This document shows positions 53,506-62,525 of a stretch of 64,000 bases of DNA, one piece after another. The translations under genes and the position numbers were made by a program. Every line of letters begins with the position of its first letter. Positions within the stretch are counted from its first letter, which is position 1. This DNA comes from Betaproteobacteria bacterium (lineage in GTDB: Bacteria; Pseudomonadota; Gammaproteobacteria; Burkholderiales; Rhodocyclaceae). Under the pieces are notes generated by a model. The model worked only from the letters and a program-made list of their open reading frames with translations. It was not told where the DNA came from and did no database searches. Location of the stretch: positions 62,001-126,000 of the forward strand of contig JACQYB010000037.1 in assembly GCA_016208415.1 (NCBI GenBank), given 5' to 3'.

Positions 53506-55479
53506 TCACCCCTTCAGCAACCGCTCCTCCGCCTGCGCAATCTGCTCCGGCGTCCCCAGCAATACCACCACGTCCTCGCCCGCAAACCGCGTCTGCGGTT
53601 GCGGCTCCGGCGCGCGCACGCGATGGCGCCGCAGCGCCGTGACCTCCACGCCGAGATCCTTCAGCCCCAGTTCCGCGATGCTGCGCCCCACCGCGAACGC
53701 GCCGGAGGTCAGCGCCACCGAGTGCAGCCGCGCCCGGCGCAGATCCTGGGCGGAATCCTCCCCCAGTTCCGGCGCGGCGCCGCGATAGATCCCCCGCAGC
53801 AGGTGATAGCGCTGGCCGCGGATCTCGCGCACGCGCCGCAACACCCGCGACAGCGGCACCCCCAGCAGCGCCAGGGCGTGGCTGGCCAGCATGATGGACG
53901 ATTCCAGCGCCTCGGGCACCACCTCGGCGGCACCGGCGGCGCTGAGCCGGTCGATGTCATCCTCGGTGGCTGTGCGCACCACCACCGGCACCTCGCGGCG
54001 CAACTCCTGCACCAGATGAAGGACGCGCTCGGCGGCACGGGTGTCGGCCATGGTGACGACCACCAGCGCGGCGCGCGCCAGCCCGGCGGCCAGCAGCGTC
54101 TCGCGCCGCCCGGCATCGCCGAACACCACCCGCTCCCCCGCCGCCGCGGCCTCGCGCACCCGCTCCGGGTCCAGGTCCAGGGCGATGTAGGGGATGTCCT
54201 CCTGATCCAGGAAGCGCGCCAGGTACTGGCCGTTGCGCCCGTAGCCGCAGACGATGGCATGGCGTTCCGTGGCCATGGACTGGGCGGCTATGCTGGTGAG
54301 CTGCATGGAGCGCAGCAGCCACTCGGAGGGCACCAGCCGCAGCACGATGCGGTCCGCGTACTGCGCCAGCAGCGGCGACAGCAGCATGGACAGCACCATG
54401 GCCGCCAGCACGATCTGAAGGGTGCCGTCGGTGACCAGCCCGGCGGCGCCGATGAGCGCCATGAGCACGAAGCCGAACTCGCCGCCGGTGCACAGCCACA
54501 GCGCCACCCGCAGCGCCGTGCCCGCGGCGGTACCGAACGCCCGCGACAGGGCAACGATGACGCCGAACTTGATGGCCAGCATCCCCGCCAGCGCCAGCAG
54601 CACCCACAACAGCTCCCGCACCACCAGGGCGAGGTCCAGCAACATCCCCACGGTGACGAAGAACAGGCCCATGAGCACGTCGCGGAACGGCTTGATGTCC
54701 TCCTCCACCTCGTAGCGGTATTCCGTCTCGGAGATCAGCATGCCGGCGAGGAAGGCGCCCAGCGCCAGCGACAGCCCGGCGAGCTGGGTGGCGAAAGCCA
54801 GTCCCAGGGTGATGAGCAGCACGTTGAGCATGAACAGCTCGGCGGAGCGGCGCCGCGCCACGAAACCGAACCAGCGGCGCATCAGCCGCGGCCCGAAGTA
54901 AAGGATGAGTGACAGCGCCACCACCGCCTTCACCGCCGCCAGGCCCAGCTCCATGGCGAGCTTGTCCGCCGGCTGGCCCAGCGCCGGGATCAGCACCAGG
55001 AAGGGCACCACCGCCAGGTCCTGGAACAGCAGCACCCCCATCACCTGGCGGCCGTGGGGCGACTCCAGCTCCATGCGCTCCACCAGCATCTTGGAGAGCA
55101 CCGCCGTGGACGACATGGCGATGGCCCCGCCCAGGGCCAGGGCGCCGCGCCAGGACGCCACCGCCAGCAGCGCCATGGCCACGAACAGCGCCGAGGTCAC
55201 CGCCACCTGGGCCAGCCCCAGCCCGAAGACGATGCGCTTCATGCTGAACAGCTTGGGCAGGGAAAATTCCAGGCCGATGGAGAACATCAGGAACACCACG
55301 CCGAACTCGGCCAGGTGGCGCGTCTGGTCGGTGTCCGGCAGCACCCCCAGGGCATGGGGGCCGATGAGCGCCCCCACCATGAGGTAGCCTAGTACCGGCG
55401 GCAGGCCGACGAAGCGGAAGGCCACCACCACCAACACCGCCGCCGCCAGCAACACCAGCACCGCCTCCAGGGAACTCAT
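53506..55479 (-). CDS. Kef-type monovalent cation:proton antiporter with RCK domain
   Basis: CPA2-family K+/H+ antiporter of 657 aa. Twelve or so hydrophobic helices (residues 5-385) with the family motifs GLEFSLPKLF, FQDLAVVPFL and ALGAFLAGMLISETEYR. An RCK_N nucleotide-binding domain follows from about 400 (AIVCGYGRNGQYLARFL), with a TrkA_C domain at the C-terminus (about 570-657). Probably K+ efflux linked to pH or electrophile stress. Start MSSLEAVL preceded by GGGAG. Confidence 0.93.
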   Translation of the reverse strand: MSSLEAVLVLLAAAVLVVVAFRFVGLPPVLGYLMVGALIGPHALGVLPDTDQTRHLAEFGVVFLMFSIGLEFSLPKLFSMKRIVFGLGLAQVAVTSALFVAMALLAVASWRGALALGGAIAMSSTAVLSKMLVERMELESPHGRQVMGVLLFQDLAVVPFLVLIPALGQPADKLAMELGLAAVKAVVALSLILYFGPRLMRRWFGFVARRRSAELFMLNVLLITLGLAFATQLAGLSLALGAFLAGMLISETEYRYEVEEDIKPFRDVLMGLFFVTVGMLLDLALVVRELLWVLLALAGMLAIKFGVIVALSRAFGTAAGTALRVALWLCTGGEFGFVLMALIGAAGLVTDGTLQIVLAAMVLSMLLSPLLAQYADRIVLRLVPSEWLLRSMQLTSIAAQSMATERHAIVCGYGRNGQYLARFLDQEDIPYIALDLDPERVREAAAAGERVVFGDAGRRETLLAAGLARAALVVVTMADTRAAERVLHLVQELRREVPVVVRTATEDDIDRLSAAGAAEVVPEALESSIMLASHALALLGVPLSRVLRRVREIRGQRYHLLRGIYRGAAPELGEDSAQDLRRARLHSVALTSGAFAVGRSIAELGLKDLGVEVTALRRHRVRAPEPQPQTRFAGEDVVVLLGTPEQIAQAEERLLKG

Positions 55480-55668
55480 GGGCGCGGCTCCCGGGAGCAC
55501 CCTGCAAGTCCACGGGACACCCATGCCGCGCACAGGCGCACCCCCTTCGCGGCGGCGGCGCGGGCACGGATGCGGCGGCTCGGGTGCAGCGGGCAGATCA
55601 TCGGAGCGGTCGGGGCAAAGGGGGAGGGTTTGTTATACTTTCCGCCCGATGATAAGGGCAAGCACCCG

Positions 55669-56652
55669 ATGAAACAAACGCGCGCCACGGCCACCACCCT
55701 CGAACTCGCACGCCGCGTGCTGCGCATCGAGGCCGACGCTGTGGCTGCCCTGGCGGACCGGATCGACGGCGAGTTCCTGCGCGCCGTGGACCTCATCCTG
55801 GCCTGCAGCGGCCGCGTGGTCGTCAGCGGCATCGGCAAGTCCGGCCACGTCGCCCGCAAGCTTGCCGCCACCCTGGCCAGCACCGGCACCCCCGCCTACT
55901 TCGTGCATGCCGCCGAGGCCGCCCACGGTGACCTCGGCATGATCACCGGCCATGACGTGCTCATCACCCTGTCGAACTCCGGCGAGAGCGACGAACTGCT
56001 GACCATCGTGCCCCAGGTCAAGCGCCGCGGCGGCAAGCTCATCGCCATCACCGGCAACCCGGATTCCTCACTGGCGCGGGAGGCCGACGTCCATCTCGAC
56101 GCCGCAGTGCAGACCGAAGCCTGCCCGCTGAACCTCGCCCCCACCGCCAGCACCACCGCGGCCCTGGCACTGGGCGATGCCCTGGCGGTGGCCCTGCTCG
56201 ACGCCCGCGGCTTCACCGAGACGGATTTCGCCCGCTCCCATCCCGGCGGCGCGCTCGGCCGGCGCCTGCTCACCCACGTGCGCGACGTCATGCGCGCCGG
56301 CGAGGACATCCCGGTGGTGCGCGACGACGCCCTGCTGCCCCAGGCGCTGCTGGCGGTGACCCGCGGCGGCATGGGCATGACCGCCGTGCTGGATGCCGAG
56401 GGGCGCATCTGCGGCATCTTCACCGACGGCGACCTGCGCCGGGCACTGGAGAGCCTGGGCGACCTGCGCACCGTGCCGGTGTCCACCGTGATGACGCGCC
56501 ACCCGCGCACCATCGGCCCCGATGCCCTGGCGGTGGAAGTGGTGGAAATGATGGAGACGCTGCGCATCAACCAGGTGCTGGTGGTGGACGAGGCCGGCCG
56601 CCTGGTAGGCGCGCTCAACACCCACGACCTGCTGCGGGCCCAGGTGATCTGA
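55669..56652 (+). CDS. kdsD: Arabinose-5-phosphate isomerase
   Basis: Converts ribulose-5-P to arabinose-5-P, the first step to Kdo of LPS; 327 aa. SIS domain with SGIGKSGHVARKLAATL, STGTPAYFVHAAEAAHGDLG, TLSNSGESDEL; two CBS domains from about 205 (VMRAGEDIPVV and VMTRHPRTIGPDA). A TATACT at 55634-55639 may be a -10 element. Its stop overlaps the kdsC start (TGATG), opening the operon kdsD-kdsC-lptC-lptA. Confidence 0.95.
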   Translation: MKQTRATATTLELARRVLRIEADAVAALADRIDGEFLRAVDLILACSGRVVVSGIGKSGHVARKLAATLASTGTPAYFVHAAEAAHGDLGMITGHDVLITLSNSGESDELLTIVPQVKRRGGKLIAITGNPDSSLAREADVHLDAAVQTEACPLNLAPTASTTAALALGDALAVALLDARGFTETDFARSHPGGALGRRLLTHVRDVMRAGEDIPVVRDDALLPQALLAVTRGGMGMTAVLDAEGRICGIFTDGDLRRALESLGDLRTVPVSTVMTRHPRTIGPDALAVEVVEMMETLRINQVLVVDEAGRLVGALNTHDLLRAQVI

Positions 56653-57173
56653 TGCGCGCGCTGGAGCGGGCCGCCGCACTGCGCCTCATGGCCTTCGACG
56701 TGGATGGCGTGCTCACCGACGGCACGCTCTACTTCACCGCCGCCGGCGACGAAATGAAGGCCTTCTCCAGCCTGGACGGCCACGGCATCCGCATGCTCGC
56801 CGCGGCCGGCGTGGGCGTGGCCATCATCACCGGGCGCCGCTCCCGGGCGGTGGCGCTGCGCGCCGAAAACCTCGGCATCTCCCTGCTGGCCCAGGGCGTG
56901 GAGGACAAGCGCACCGTGCTGGGGGAAATGCTCTCGGCACAGGCACTGGACTTCCCCCAGGCCGGCTACATGGGCGACGACGTGGTGGATCTGCCGGTGC
57001 TGCTGGCCTGCGGCTTCTCCGCCACCGTGGCCGACGGCCACCCGCTGGTGCGCCGCCACGTGGATTACGTCGCCGCCGCCGGGGGCGGGCGGGGCGCCGT
57101 GCGCGAAACCTGCGAATTCATCCTGCGCGCCCAGGGCCGGCTGGACGCGCTCCTCGCCGGCTACCTGGCCTGA
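56652..57173 (+). CDS. kdsC: 3-deoxy-manno-octulosonate-8-phosphate phosphatase
   Basis: HAD phosphatase (173 aa) releasing Kdo from Kdo-8-P. Motif I FDVDGVLTDGTLYF, motif II IITGRRSRAV, Lys in EDKRTVLGEM, motif III YMGDDVVDLPVL. Minimal tetrameric form with no cap domain. Coupled to kdsD, and lptC starts 4 nt after its stop. Confidence 0.95.
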   Translation: MRALERAAALRLMAFDVDGVLTDGTLYFTAAGDEMKAFSSLDGHGIRMLAAAGVGVAIITGRRSRAVALRAENLGISLLAQGVEDKRTVLGEMLSAQALDFPQAGYMGDDVVDLPVLLACGFSATVADGHPLVRRHVDYVAAAGGGRGAVRETCEFILRAQGRLDALLAGYLA

Positions 57174-57177
57174 TCCC

Positions 57178-57756
57178 ATGCCTGCCGCCCGCCTGCGCAC
57201 CTCCGGTCTGTTCCCGCTGGTCATACTGACCCTGCTGGCGGCGCTCACCTTCTGGCTGGAGCACGCCACCCGGCCGGAGGCCGGCGGGCCCGACGGCAAG
57301 CTGCGACACGACCCGGATTTCATCGTCGATCGGTTCGTGGCACGCACCCTCGACCCACAGGGCCAGTTGCGCCATTCGCTGACGGCCCGGCGCATGCTGC
57401 ATTACCCCGACAACGACACCACCGACGTCACCGACCCGCGGCTGGTGTACTTCGGCCAGGAGCAGCCCATGCGCCTGTTCGCCAATCACGCCGAGGTCAG
57501 TGGCGACGGCAACAAGGTGACGCTGCTGGGTAACGTCACCGTCGTGCGCGACGCCACGGCCAACGATCCCGCAGTGGTGCTCACCACCACTGCCATGACC
57601 GTGCTGCCCGATCTGGAACAGGCCTCCACCGACAAGCCCGTGCGCATCGTGCAGGGCCAGACCGTGGTCACCGGCGTCGGCCTGGAACTGGACAACAAGG
57701 CCCGCGTCCTCAAGCTGCTGGCGGACGTGCACGCCAACATACCCCGCAAGAAGTGA
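57178..57756 (+). CDS. lptC: LPS export protein LptC
   Basis: Bitopic inner-membrane component of the Lpt bridge; 192 aa. One N-terminal helix (about 12-28) and a periplasmic beta-jellyroll with DFIVDRFVARTLDPQGQLRHSLTARRMLHYPD, FANHAEVSGDGNKVTLLGNV and VVTGVGLELDN. Receives LPS from LptBFG and hands it to LptA. Its stop overlaps the lptA start (TGATG). Confidence 0.93.
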   Translation: MPAARLRTSGLFPLVILTLLAALTFWLEHATRPEAGGPDGKLRHDPDFIVDRFVARTLDPQGQLRHSLTARRMLHYPDNDTTDVTDPRLVYFGQEQPMRLFANHAEVSGDGNKVTLLGNVTVVRDATANDPAVVLTTTAMTVLPDLEQASTDKPVRIVQGQTVVTGVGLELDNKARVLKLLADVHANIPRKK

Positions 57757-58415
57757 TGAACGCTCCCATGCTCCCTCTGCCCTCGTACCGAACCGTCGCC
57801 GCCCTGGCGTGCCTGCTGGCCATCGCGTCCCCCGTGCTGGCCGAGCGTGCCGACCGCGACAAGCCCATCCAGATCGACGCCGACCGCATCACCATCGACG
57901 ACAAGAACAAGGTCCACATCCTGGAGGGGAGGGTCACGCTCACCCAGGGGACGCTGGTCATCCGCTCCAACAAGATCGTGGTTACCCAGGATGCCGAGGG
58001 TTTCCAGAAGGGCGTGGCCACGGGAGGAGAAGGAGGCCTGGCGCGTCTGCGCCAGAAGCGCGACGGCAGCGACGAATACGTGGATGGCGAGGCCGAGCGC
58101 ATCGAGCACGACTCGCGCTCCGAGCGTTCGGAGTTCTTCATCCGCGCCTACGTCAAGAGCGGCCAGGACGAAGTGCGCGGCCAGTACATCCAGTACGACG
58201 GCAAGACCGACAACTACCTGGTGACCAGCGGTCCCAACGCCACCTCCGCCGCAGCCACCGGCGGCACCCGGGTGCGCGCCGTGATCCAGCCCAAGCGCAA
58301 GGACGAAGGGAAATCAACGGCCCCGGCGGCGCCTGGCGCCACCCCCGCCGGCGCGGCCACGGGCACCCCCGGCCTCAAGGCAGCGCCGGCCCTGTCGCCC
58401 GCAAAACAGGAGTGA
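57756..58415 (+). CDS. lptA: LPS transport periplasmic protein LptA
   Basis: Periplasmic Lpt bridge protein; 219 aa. Signal peptide (residues 1 to about 30, ending VLA), then the beta-jellyroll: [65 protein letters not shown]. The last 45 residues are a Pro/Ala-rich tail. ATG at 57756 overlaps the lptC stop. The usual next genes, lptB and rpoN, are not here; an enoyl-CoA hydratase gene follows. Confidence 0.93.
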   Translation: MNAPMLPLPSYRTVAALACLLAIASPVLAERADRDKPIQIDADRITIDDKNKVHILEGRVTLTQGTLVIRSNKIVVTQDAEGFQKGVATGGEGGLARLRQKRDGSDEYVDGEAERIEHDSRSERSEFFIRAYVKSGQDEVRGQYIQYDGKTDNYLVTSGPNATSAAATGGTRVRAVIQPKRKDEGKSTAPAAPGATPAGAATGTPGLKAAPALSPAKQE

Positions 58416-58422
58416 TCCAACC

Positions 58423-59199
58423 ATGAGCTACGACAACATCCTGGTGGAGACGCGCGGACGCGTCGGCCTCATCACCCTCAACCGTCCCAAGGCGCTGAAC
58501 GCCCTCAACGACGCCCTGGTGGATGAGGTGGGCCAGGCCCTGGATGCCTTCGAAGCCAGTGATGCCATCGGCTGCATCGTCATCACCGGCTCGGACAAGG
58601 CCTTCGCCGCCGGTGCCGACATCCAGGCGATGAAGAACTGGGGTTACATGGATGTCTACAAACCCGACTACATCACCCGCAACTGGGAGCGCGTCAAGAC
58701 CTGCCGCAAGCCCGTGATCGCCGCGGTGGCCGGCTTCGCGCTCGGCGGCGGCTGCGAGCTGGCGATGATGTGCGACATGATCTTCGCCGCCGACAGCGCG
58801 AAGTTCGGCCAGCCCGAGATCAGGCTGGGCATCCTGCCCGGCGCCGGCGGCACCCAGCGCCTGCCCCGCGCCGTGGGCAAGGCCAAGGCCATGGACCTGT
58901 GCCTGACGGCCCGCATGATGGACGCCGCCGAGGCGGAGCGCGCCGGACTGGTGGCGCGGGTCATCCCCGCCGAGCGCCTGCTGGAGGAAACGCTGGCCGC
59001 CGCCGAGACCATCGCCGGCTACTCCGCGCCGGTGGTGATGATGGTGAAGGAGTCGGTCAACCGCGCCTTCGAAAGCTCCCTGGCCGAAGGCCTGCTGTTC
59101 GAGCGGCGGGTGTTCCACGCCGCCTTCGCCCTCGAAGACCAGAAGGAAGGCATGGCCGCCTTCGCCGAAAAGCGCAAGGCCGAGTTCCGCAACCGCTGA
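58423..59199 (+). CDS. Enoyl-CoA hydratase
   Basis: Crotonase-fold hydratase of 258 aa adding water across 2-enoyl-CoA in fatty acid or aromatic acid degradation. Oxyanion-hole motifs [10 protein letters not shown] (about 65) and [16 protein letters not shown] (about 107). Both catalytic Glu residues of active hydratases are present, in [11 protein letters not shown] and [24 protein letters not shown] precedes the ATG, overlapping the end of lptA by position only (7-nt gap). Its place directly after lptA is unexpected. Confidence 0.93.
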   Translation: MSYDNILVETRGRVGLITLNRPKALNALNDALVDEVGQALDAFEASDAIGCIVITGSDKAFAAGADIQAMKNWGYMDVYKPDYITRNWERVKTCRKPVIAAVAGFALGGGCELAMMCDMIFAADSAKFGQPEIRLGILPGAGGTQRLPRAVGKAKAMDLCLTARMMDAAEAERAGLVARVIPAERLLEETLAAAETIAGYSAPVVMMVKESVNRAFESSLAEGLLFERRVFHAAFALEDQKEGMAAFAEKRKAEFRNR

Positions 59200-59362
59200 G
59201 CCGCGCAGTCGGCGCTTGGAGCGGGCCGCAGCAATCCCCCAGTGCGGGTGGATGGCGTTGCGGCCCGACGGTCTTGCCGGGATTTGAACTACGTCAACTC
59301 CCCTGCACTCCCCTCCCATTACAGTCGCGCCATTCGCGACAAACGACTTGGGAAAAGCCACC

Positions 59363-59764
59363 ATGGAATGGAAGGAAAGCTTCACCCTCGGGGTCAAGCC
59401 GATGGACGACACCCACCGGGAGTTCGTCGACATGGTGAGCCACCTGGAGACTCTCCCCGACGACAGCCTTCTGGCCGGCATGGACGAACTGGTGGAGCAT
59501 ACCGCCGCGCATTTCGACCAGGAAAACCGTTGGATGGAGGAAAGCGGCTTCCCTCCGGTGCATTGCCACACCGAAGAACACAAGCGTGTGATGCAGGTGA
59601 TGCGCGACGTGCGCGGCCACGTTGCCGCCGGCGACCACGCCCTCGGGCGCAACCTCATCCGCGAACTGCCGGAGTGGTTCGCCACCCACGCCGCCACCAT
59701 GTACACCGCCCTGGTGTGGTTCATGCAGCAGAAGGGCTACGTTCCCGAGGGCGCCACGGCCTGA
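59363..59764 (+). CDS. Bacteriohemerythrin (second copy)
   Basis: Di-iron O2-binding protein of 133 aa: MEWKESFTLGVKPMDDTHREFV (first His), HTAAHFDQENRWM, HCHTEEHKRVMQ, and a terminal HAATMYTALVW. The final ligand motif differs from the H-x4-D of the copy at 30638: here H-x3-M-x..., without an evident Asp, so the iron site may be altered. ATG at 59363 with GGGAAA upstream. Monocistronic. Confidence 0.87.
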   Translation: MEWKESFTLGVKPMDDTHREFVDMVSHLETLPDDSLLAGMDELVEHTAAHFDQENRWMEESGFPPVHCHTEEHKRVMQVMRDVRGHVAAGDHALGRNLIRELPEWFATHAATMYTALVWFMQQKGYVPEGATA

Positions 59765-60036
59765 TTTCATCCCCCCATCAGGCCGGCGCCCCGTTGCGCG
59801 CCGTCCTGTAGAGGCGCACCACCCGCCCACCCCCCAATGCCGCGAGTCCCATGGCCGGCGCCGCAGCAGCGCGATGGCGACAATAGTCCATCCGCGGGCT
59901 TCGCCGGCATCATCTTGCACCGCCACAGTCCATCGGGCTACGGTGCCCAACGAGCGGGCCTGATACCAGGCTAACCATTGATCTTCATTACACTTTCCTG
60001 TCAAACAAGCGAGTTTTTGCATCGCACCAAAAGTTC
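59765..60036. other. Intergenic region upstream of the phasin promoter
   Basis: About 270 bp. No gene, repeat or terminator could be recognised. The last 80 bp become AT-rich toward the phasin promoter. Confidence 0.4.
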
Positions 60037-60064
60037 TTGACAAACCAGAGCGAGGCCCTATAAT
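60037..60064 (+). promoter_or_regulatory. Consensus sigma-70 promoter of the phasin gene
   Basis: TTGACA (60037-60042) and TATAAT (60059-60064), both perfect, with a 16-bp spacer. Predicted start of transcription about 60071. Confidence 0.9.
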
Positions 60065-60071
60065 TTGGGCA

Positions 60072-60086
60072 TGGTGCGGTGCACCA
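60072..60086. promoter_or_regulatory. Candidate PhaR-type operator at the phasin start site
   Basis: Perfect inverted repeat TGGTGC-ggt-GCACCA centred just downstream of the predicted transcription start. Its TGC/GCA half-sites recall those recognised by the PHA-granule-sensing repressor PhaR; that identity is inferred. Confidence 0.55.
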
Positions 60087-60144
60087 CACAATAACGCATT
60101 GCCTCCCCCATCCCCAACCCACTTCGACTCAAAGGAGCCCACCC

Positions 60145-60720
60145 ATGTTTGCCACTCCCGAGCAATTCGCCGCCGCCAACAAGGCCAATGTTGAAACCGT
60201 GCTGGGCCTGGCCAACAGCGCCTTCGCCGGCGCCGAGCGTCTCGCCGCTCTGAACCTGAACGTTGCCCGTACCCTGCTGCAGGATACCGTCGCCAACGCC
60301 AAGTACCTGATGGGCGCCAAGGACGCGCAGGAACTGGCCACGCTGCAAGCCTCCCTGGCCCAGCCCGCCATCGAAAAGATGGTCGGCTATTCCCGCAGTG
60401 TGTATGAAATCGCCACCCAGACCCAGGAAGAAGTCTCCAAGGCACTGGAGTCCCGCTTCGCCGAACTGAATTCCGTCGTCGGCAGCGCCCTGGACAACGC
60501 CGTCAAGTCCGCCCCGGCGGGTTCCGACGTGGCCGTGGCCGCCGTCAAGTCGGCCCTGGCCGCCGCCAACTCCGCCTACGACAGCATGACCAAGGCCGCC
60601 AGGCAGGTCGCGGAACTGGCCGAAGCGAACGTCTCCGCCGCCACCGACGCCACCGTCAAGGCCATGAACGCCGCCACCACTTCCGCGCCCGCGCCGAAGG
60701 CGGCCAAGAAGGCCGCGTAA
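60145..60720 (+). CDS. phaP: Phasin family protein (PHA granule-associated)
   Basis: Small helical protein (191 aa) that coats polyhydroxyalkanoate granules. MFATPEQFAAANKANVETVLGLANSAFAGAERLAALNLN is the standard phasin_2 opening; amphipathic helices run throughout and the C-terminus is Ala/Lys-rich (APKAAKKAA). AAAGGAG lies 7 nt before the ATG. It has the strongest promoter in the window, consistent with an abundant protein, and ends at a strong terminator. No PHA synthase is nearby. Confidence 0.93.
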   Translation: MFATPEQFAAANKANVETVLGLANSAFAGAERLAALNLNVARTLLQDTVANAKYLMGAKDAQELATLQASLAQPAIEKMVGYSRSVYEIATQTQEEVSKALESRFAELNSVVGSALDNAVKSAPAGSDVAVAAVKSALAAANSAYDSMTKAARQVAELAEANVSAATDATVKAMNAATTSAPAPKAAKKAA

Positions 60721-60761
60721 CAGCGTCTGCAGGGCCCGCGGCCGCAAGCGGCCTCAGCCGG

Positions 60762-60793
60762 GAAGCCCGGGGTTCGCCCCGGGCTTTTTCTTT
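60762..60793 (+). terminator. Intrinsic terminator after phaP
   Basis: Hairpin AAGCCCGGGG-ttcg-CCCCGGGCTT followed by TTTCTTT, 45 nt after the phasin stop. Confidence 0.88.
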
Positions 60794-60805
60794 GCCCGCG
60801 TTGCG

Positions 60806-61564
60806 CTATCGCGCCACCGGGGACTCGTCGAATTCGAATCCCATGCCCCTGATCGCCGCCCGGATCTCCTCCATGGCGGCGGCCACCTGCGCCGGATCGC
60901 CCCGCACGCCCAGTTCCACGTGGCGGCGCACGCCCTCGCCGCCGAACGAGGGCAGGCTGAACACCGTCGCCTGGCAATAGCGCCGGGTCAGTGCCTCCAT
61001 CAGCTCCAGCAGCGCGCTCTCCGGCTGCTCCCACACCACCACGGAGGCGGTGCTGCGCTGCATGCAGTGATGCAGGTGACGATAACGGGTATCCAGCACC
61101 CACTCCATCATCGGCCACGCCATCACCGGAAAGCCGGGCAGGAAATGGTGATCGCCCACGCTGAAACCGGGGATGCGGTTGTAGGGATTGGGGATGATCC
61201 GGGCCCCCACCGGAAATTCTCCCAGGCGCAGCCGCAGGGGCGTCACCTGGTCGCCGAAGCGGGCGCGGATCTCGCGTTGCGCGTCGGGATGCAGCGCCAG
61301 TTCCACGCCCAGGGCGGCGGCGACGGCCTGGCGGGTATGGTCGTCGGGGGTGATGCCGATGCCGCCGAAGCTGAACACCACGTCGCCGCCTGCGAGGCTG
61401 CGCCGGAAGGACTCCACCAGCCGCTGCCGGTCGTCACCCAGGTGCAGGCTCCACGCCAGTTCCAGCCCGCGTGCCGCCAGCGCCTCGATGACCCGCGCGA
61501 AGTGCTTGTCCTCGCGCCGGCCGCTCATGATCTCGTCGCCGATGATGATTGCCCCGAAGTTCAT
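60806..61564 (-). CDS. CinA-like / molybdopterin-binding domain protein
   Basis: Protein of 252 aa of the MoaB/Mog-like (CinA N-terminal) fold: MNFGAIIIGDEIMSGRREDKHF, FSFGGIGITPDDHTRQAVA, and PGFPVMAWPMMEW. The C-terminal CinA deamidase domain is absent, so this is the stand-alone competence/damage-inducible A-type protein common in proteobacteria; relatives have ADP-ribose pyrophosphatase activity. ATG at 61564 has GAAGG 9 nt upstream; an ATG three codons earlier directly abuts it. Confidence 0.85.
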   Translation of the reverse strand: MNFGAIIIGDEIMSGRREDKHFARVIEALAARGLELAWSLHLGDDRQRLVESFRRSLAGGDVVFSFGGIGITPDDHTRQAVAAALGVELALHPDAQREIRARFGDQVTPLRLRLGEFPVGARIIPNPYNRIPGFSVGDHHFLPGFPVMAWPMMEWVLDTRYRHLHHCMQRSTASVVVWEQPESALLELMEALTRRYCQATVFSLPSFGGEGVRRHVELGVRGDPAQVAAAMEEIRAAIRGMGFEFDESPVAR

Positions 61565-61623
61565 GGTGTGCATCCTTCAAAGTCGTGACGGGTGAGCGAA
61601 AGTGCCGGCCGTGCGGTTTGGTG

Positions 61624-61682
61624 GTGGGAGCGGCCTTGCCCGCGACATCGGCCGCTGCGATCGCGGGCAAGCCCGCTCCCAC
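61624..61682. repeat. REP-like palindrome, copy 3
   Basis: 59-bp palindrome with arms GTGGGAGCGGCCTTGCCCGC and GCGGGCAAGCCCGCTCCCAC, between the CinA-like gene and the EI24 gene. Confidence 0.9.
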
Positions 61683-61691
61683 AAAACCTCC

Positions 61692-62429
61692 TCATCGCCC
61701 ACGCCCCACTCCCTTGCGCAGACTGCGCAGCGCCTCCAGGCAGAAATGCACGAAGGCCAGGCCGGCAAACGACGGCGCCAGGAGATTGACCACCGGCACA
61801 TAGGCCAGCGCGCCGGCCCCAAGGCCGACCAGGAACAGCCCGCCTTTGCGACGTACGATCAGGCTGCGCATCTCGCCCGGATCGGCATGGGCCATGAGCG
61901 CATCGTAGCGATAGGCGCGCTGGTTCACATAGGCCGACAGGGCCAGCGGAATCACCAGCGCCAACCCCGGCACCAGCCACAGCGGCAGCGTGACGACCCA
62001 GGCCAGTACGAACCAGAACACGGCCACAAGGGCGTTCCAGACGCTGCCCGCAAGCGTCCCGCCGCAGCGCCGTTCCAGTTCCGCATAGTCGTCGGCGGCC
62101 ACGCGCTCCAGCATCAGCGGCACGGCCACCGCGACGGCCAGCAGCAGCGCGGTGCCGTAGATGAGCGGCAGCAGCAACAGGAACATCAGCAAGTGCACCG
62201 TCGCCTCCGCCACCGTTTCGCTGCCCGCCCACTGGCCCACCAGCCAGGTAACCCACGACCAGCCATTCACCATGCGCACCATCGCCCCGGCCGCCGTGCC
62301 CCAGAACAGCCCCGCCAGCAGACCCCACAGCGCCAGCGCCGCCAGGGACGGCCACAGCAGGTGCCAGAAGATGCCGCGCCGGGTCAGGCTGTGGGCGGCG
62401 CGGCCGAAGGCGATCAATACCGGACTCAT
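61692..62429 (-). CDS. EI24 domain-containing membrane protein (CysZ-like)
   Basis: Polytopic inner-membrane protein of 245 aa with about four to six long helices (about 20-50, 75-110, 128-160, 195-230). Motifs VPLMLERVAADDY, LVPGLALVIPLALSAYVNQRAYRYDALM and ADPGEMRSLIVRR are typical of the EI24/CysZ superfamily. CysZ itself imports sulfate; whether this relative does is unknown. It begins 97 nt after the hrpA stop and a GAGGAGAA site precedes the ATG. Confidence 0.85.
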   Translation of the reverse strand: MSPVLIAFGRAAHSLTRRGIFWHLLWPSLAALALWGLLAGLFWGTAAGAMVRMVNGWSWVTWLVGQWAGSETVAEATVHLLMFLLLLPLIYGTALLLAVAVAVPLMLERVAADDYAELERRCGGTLAGSVWNALVAVFWFVLAWVVTLPLWLVPGLALVIPLALSAYVNQRAYRYDALMAHADPGEMRSLIVRRKGGLFLVGLGAGALAYVPVVNLLAPSFAGLAFVHFCLEALRSLRKGVGRGR

Positions 62430-62525
62430 GTGGTTTGGTTCTCCTCGCAGGGGCGGGTGTCGGTGTGAGTCGGCCTTCAGGCCGACTTCGTCGGTCGAAG
62501 TCGGCCAGAAGCCCGGGCGGCGGCC

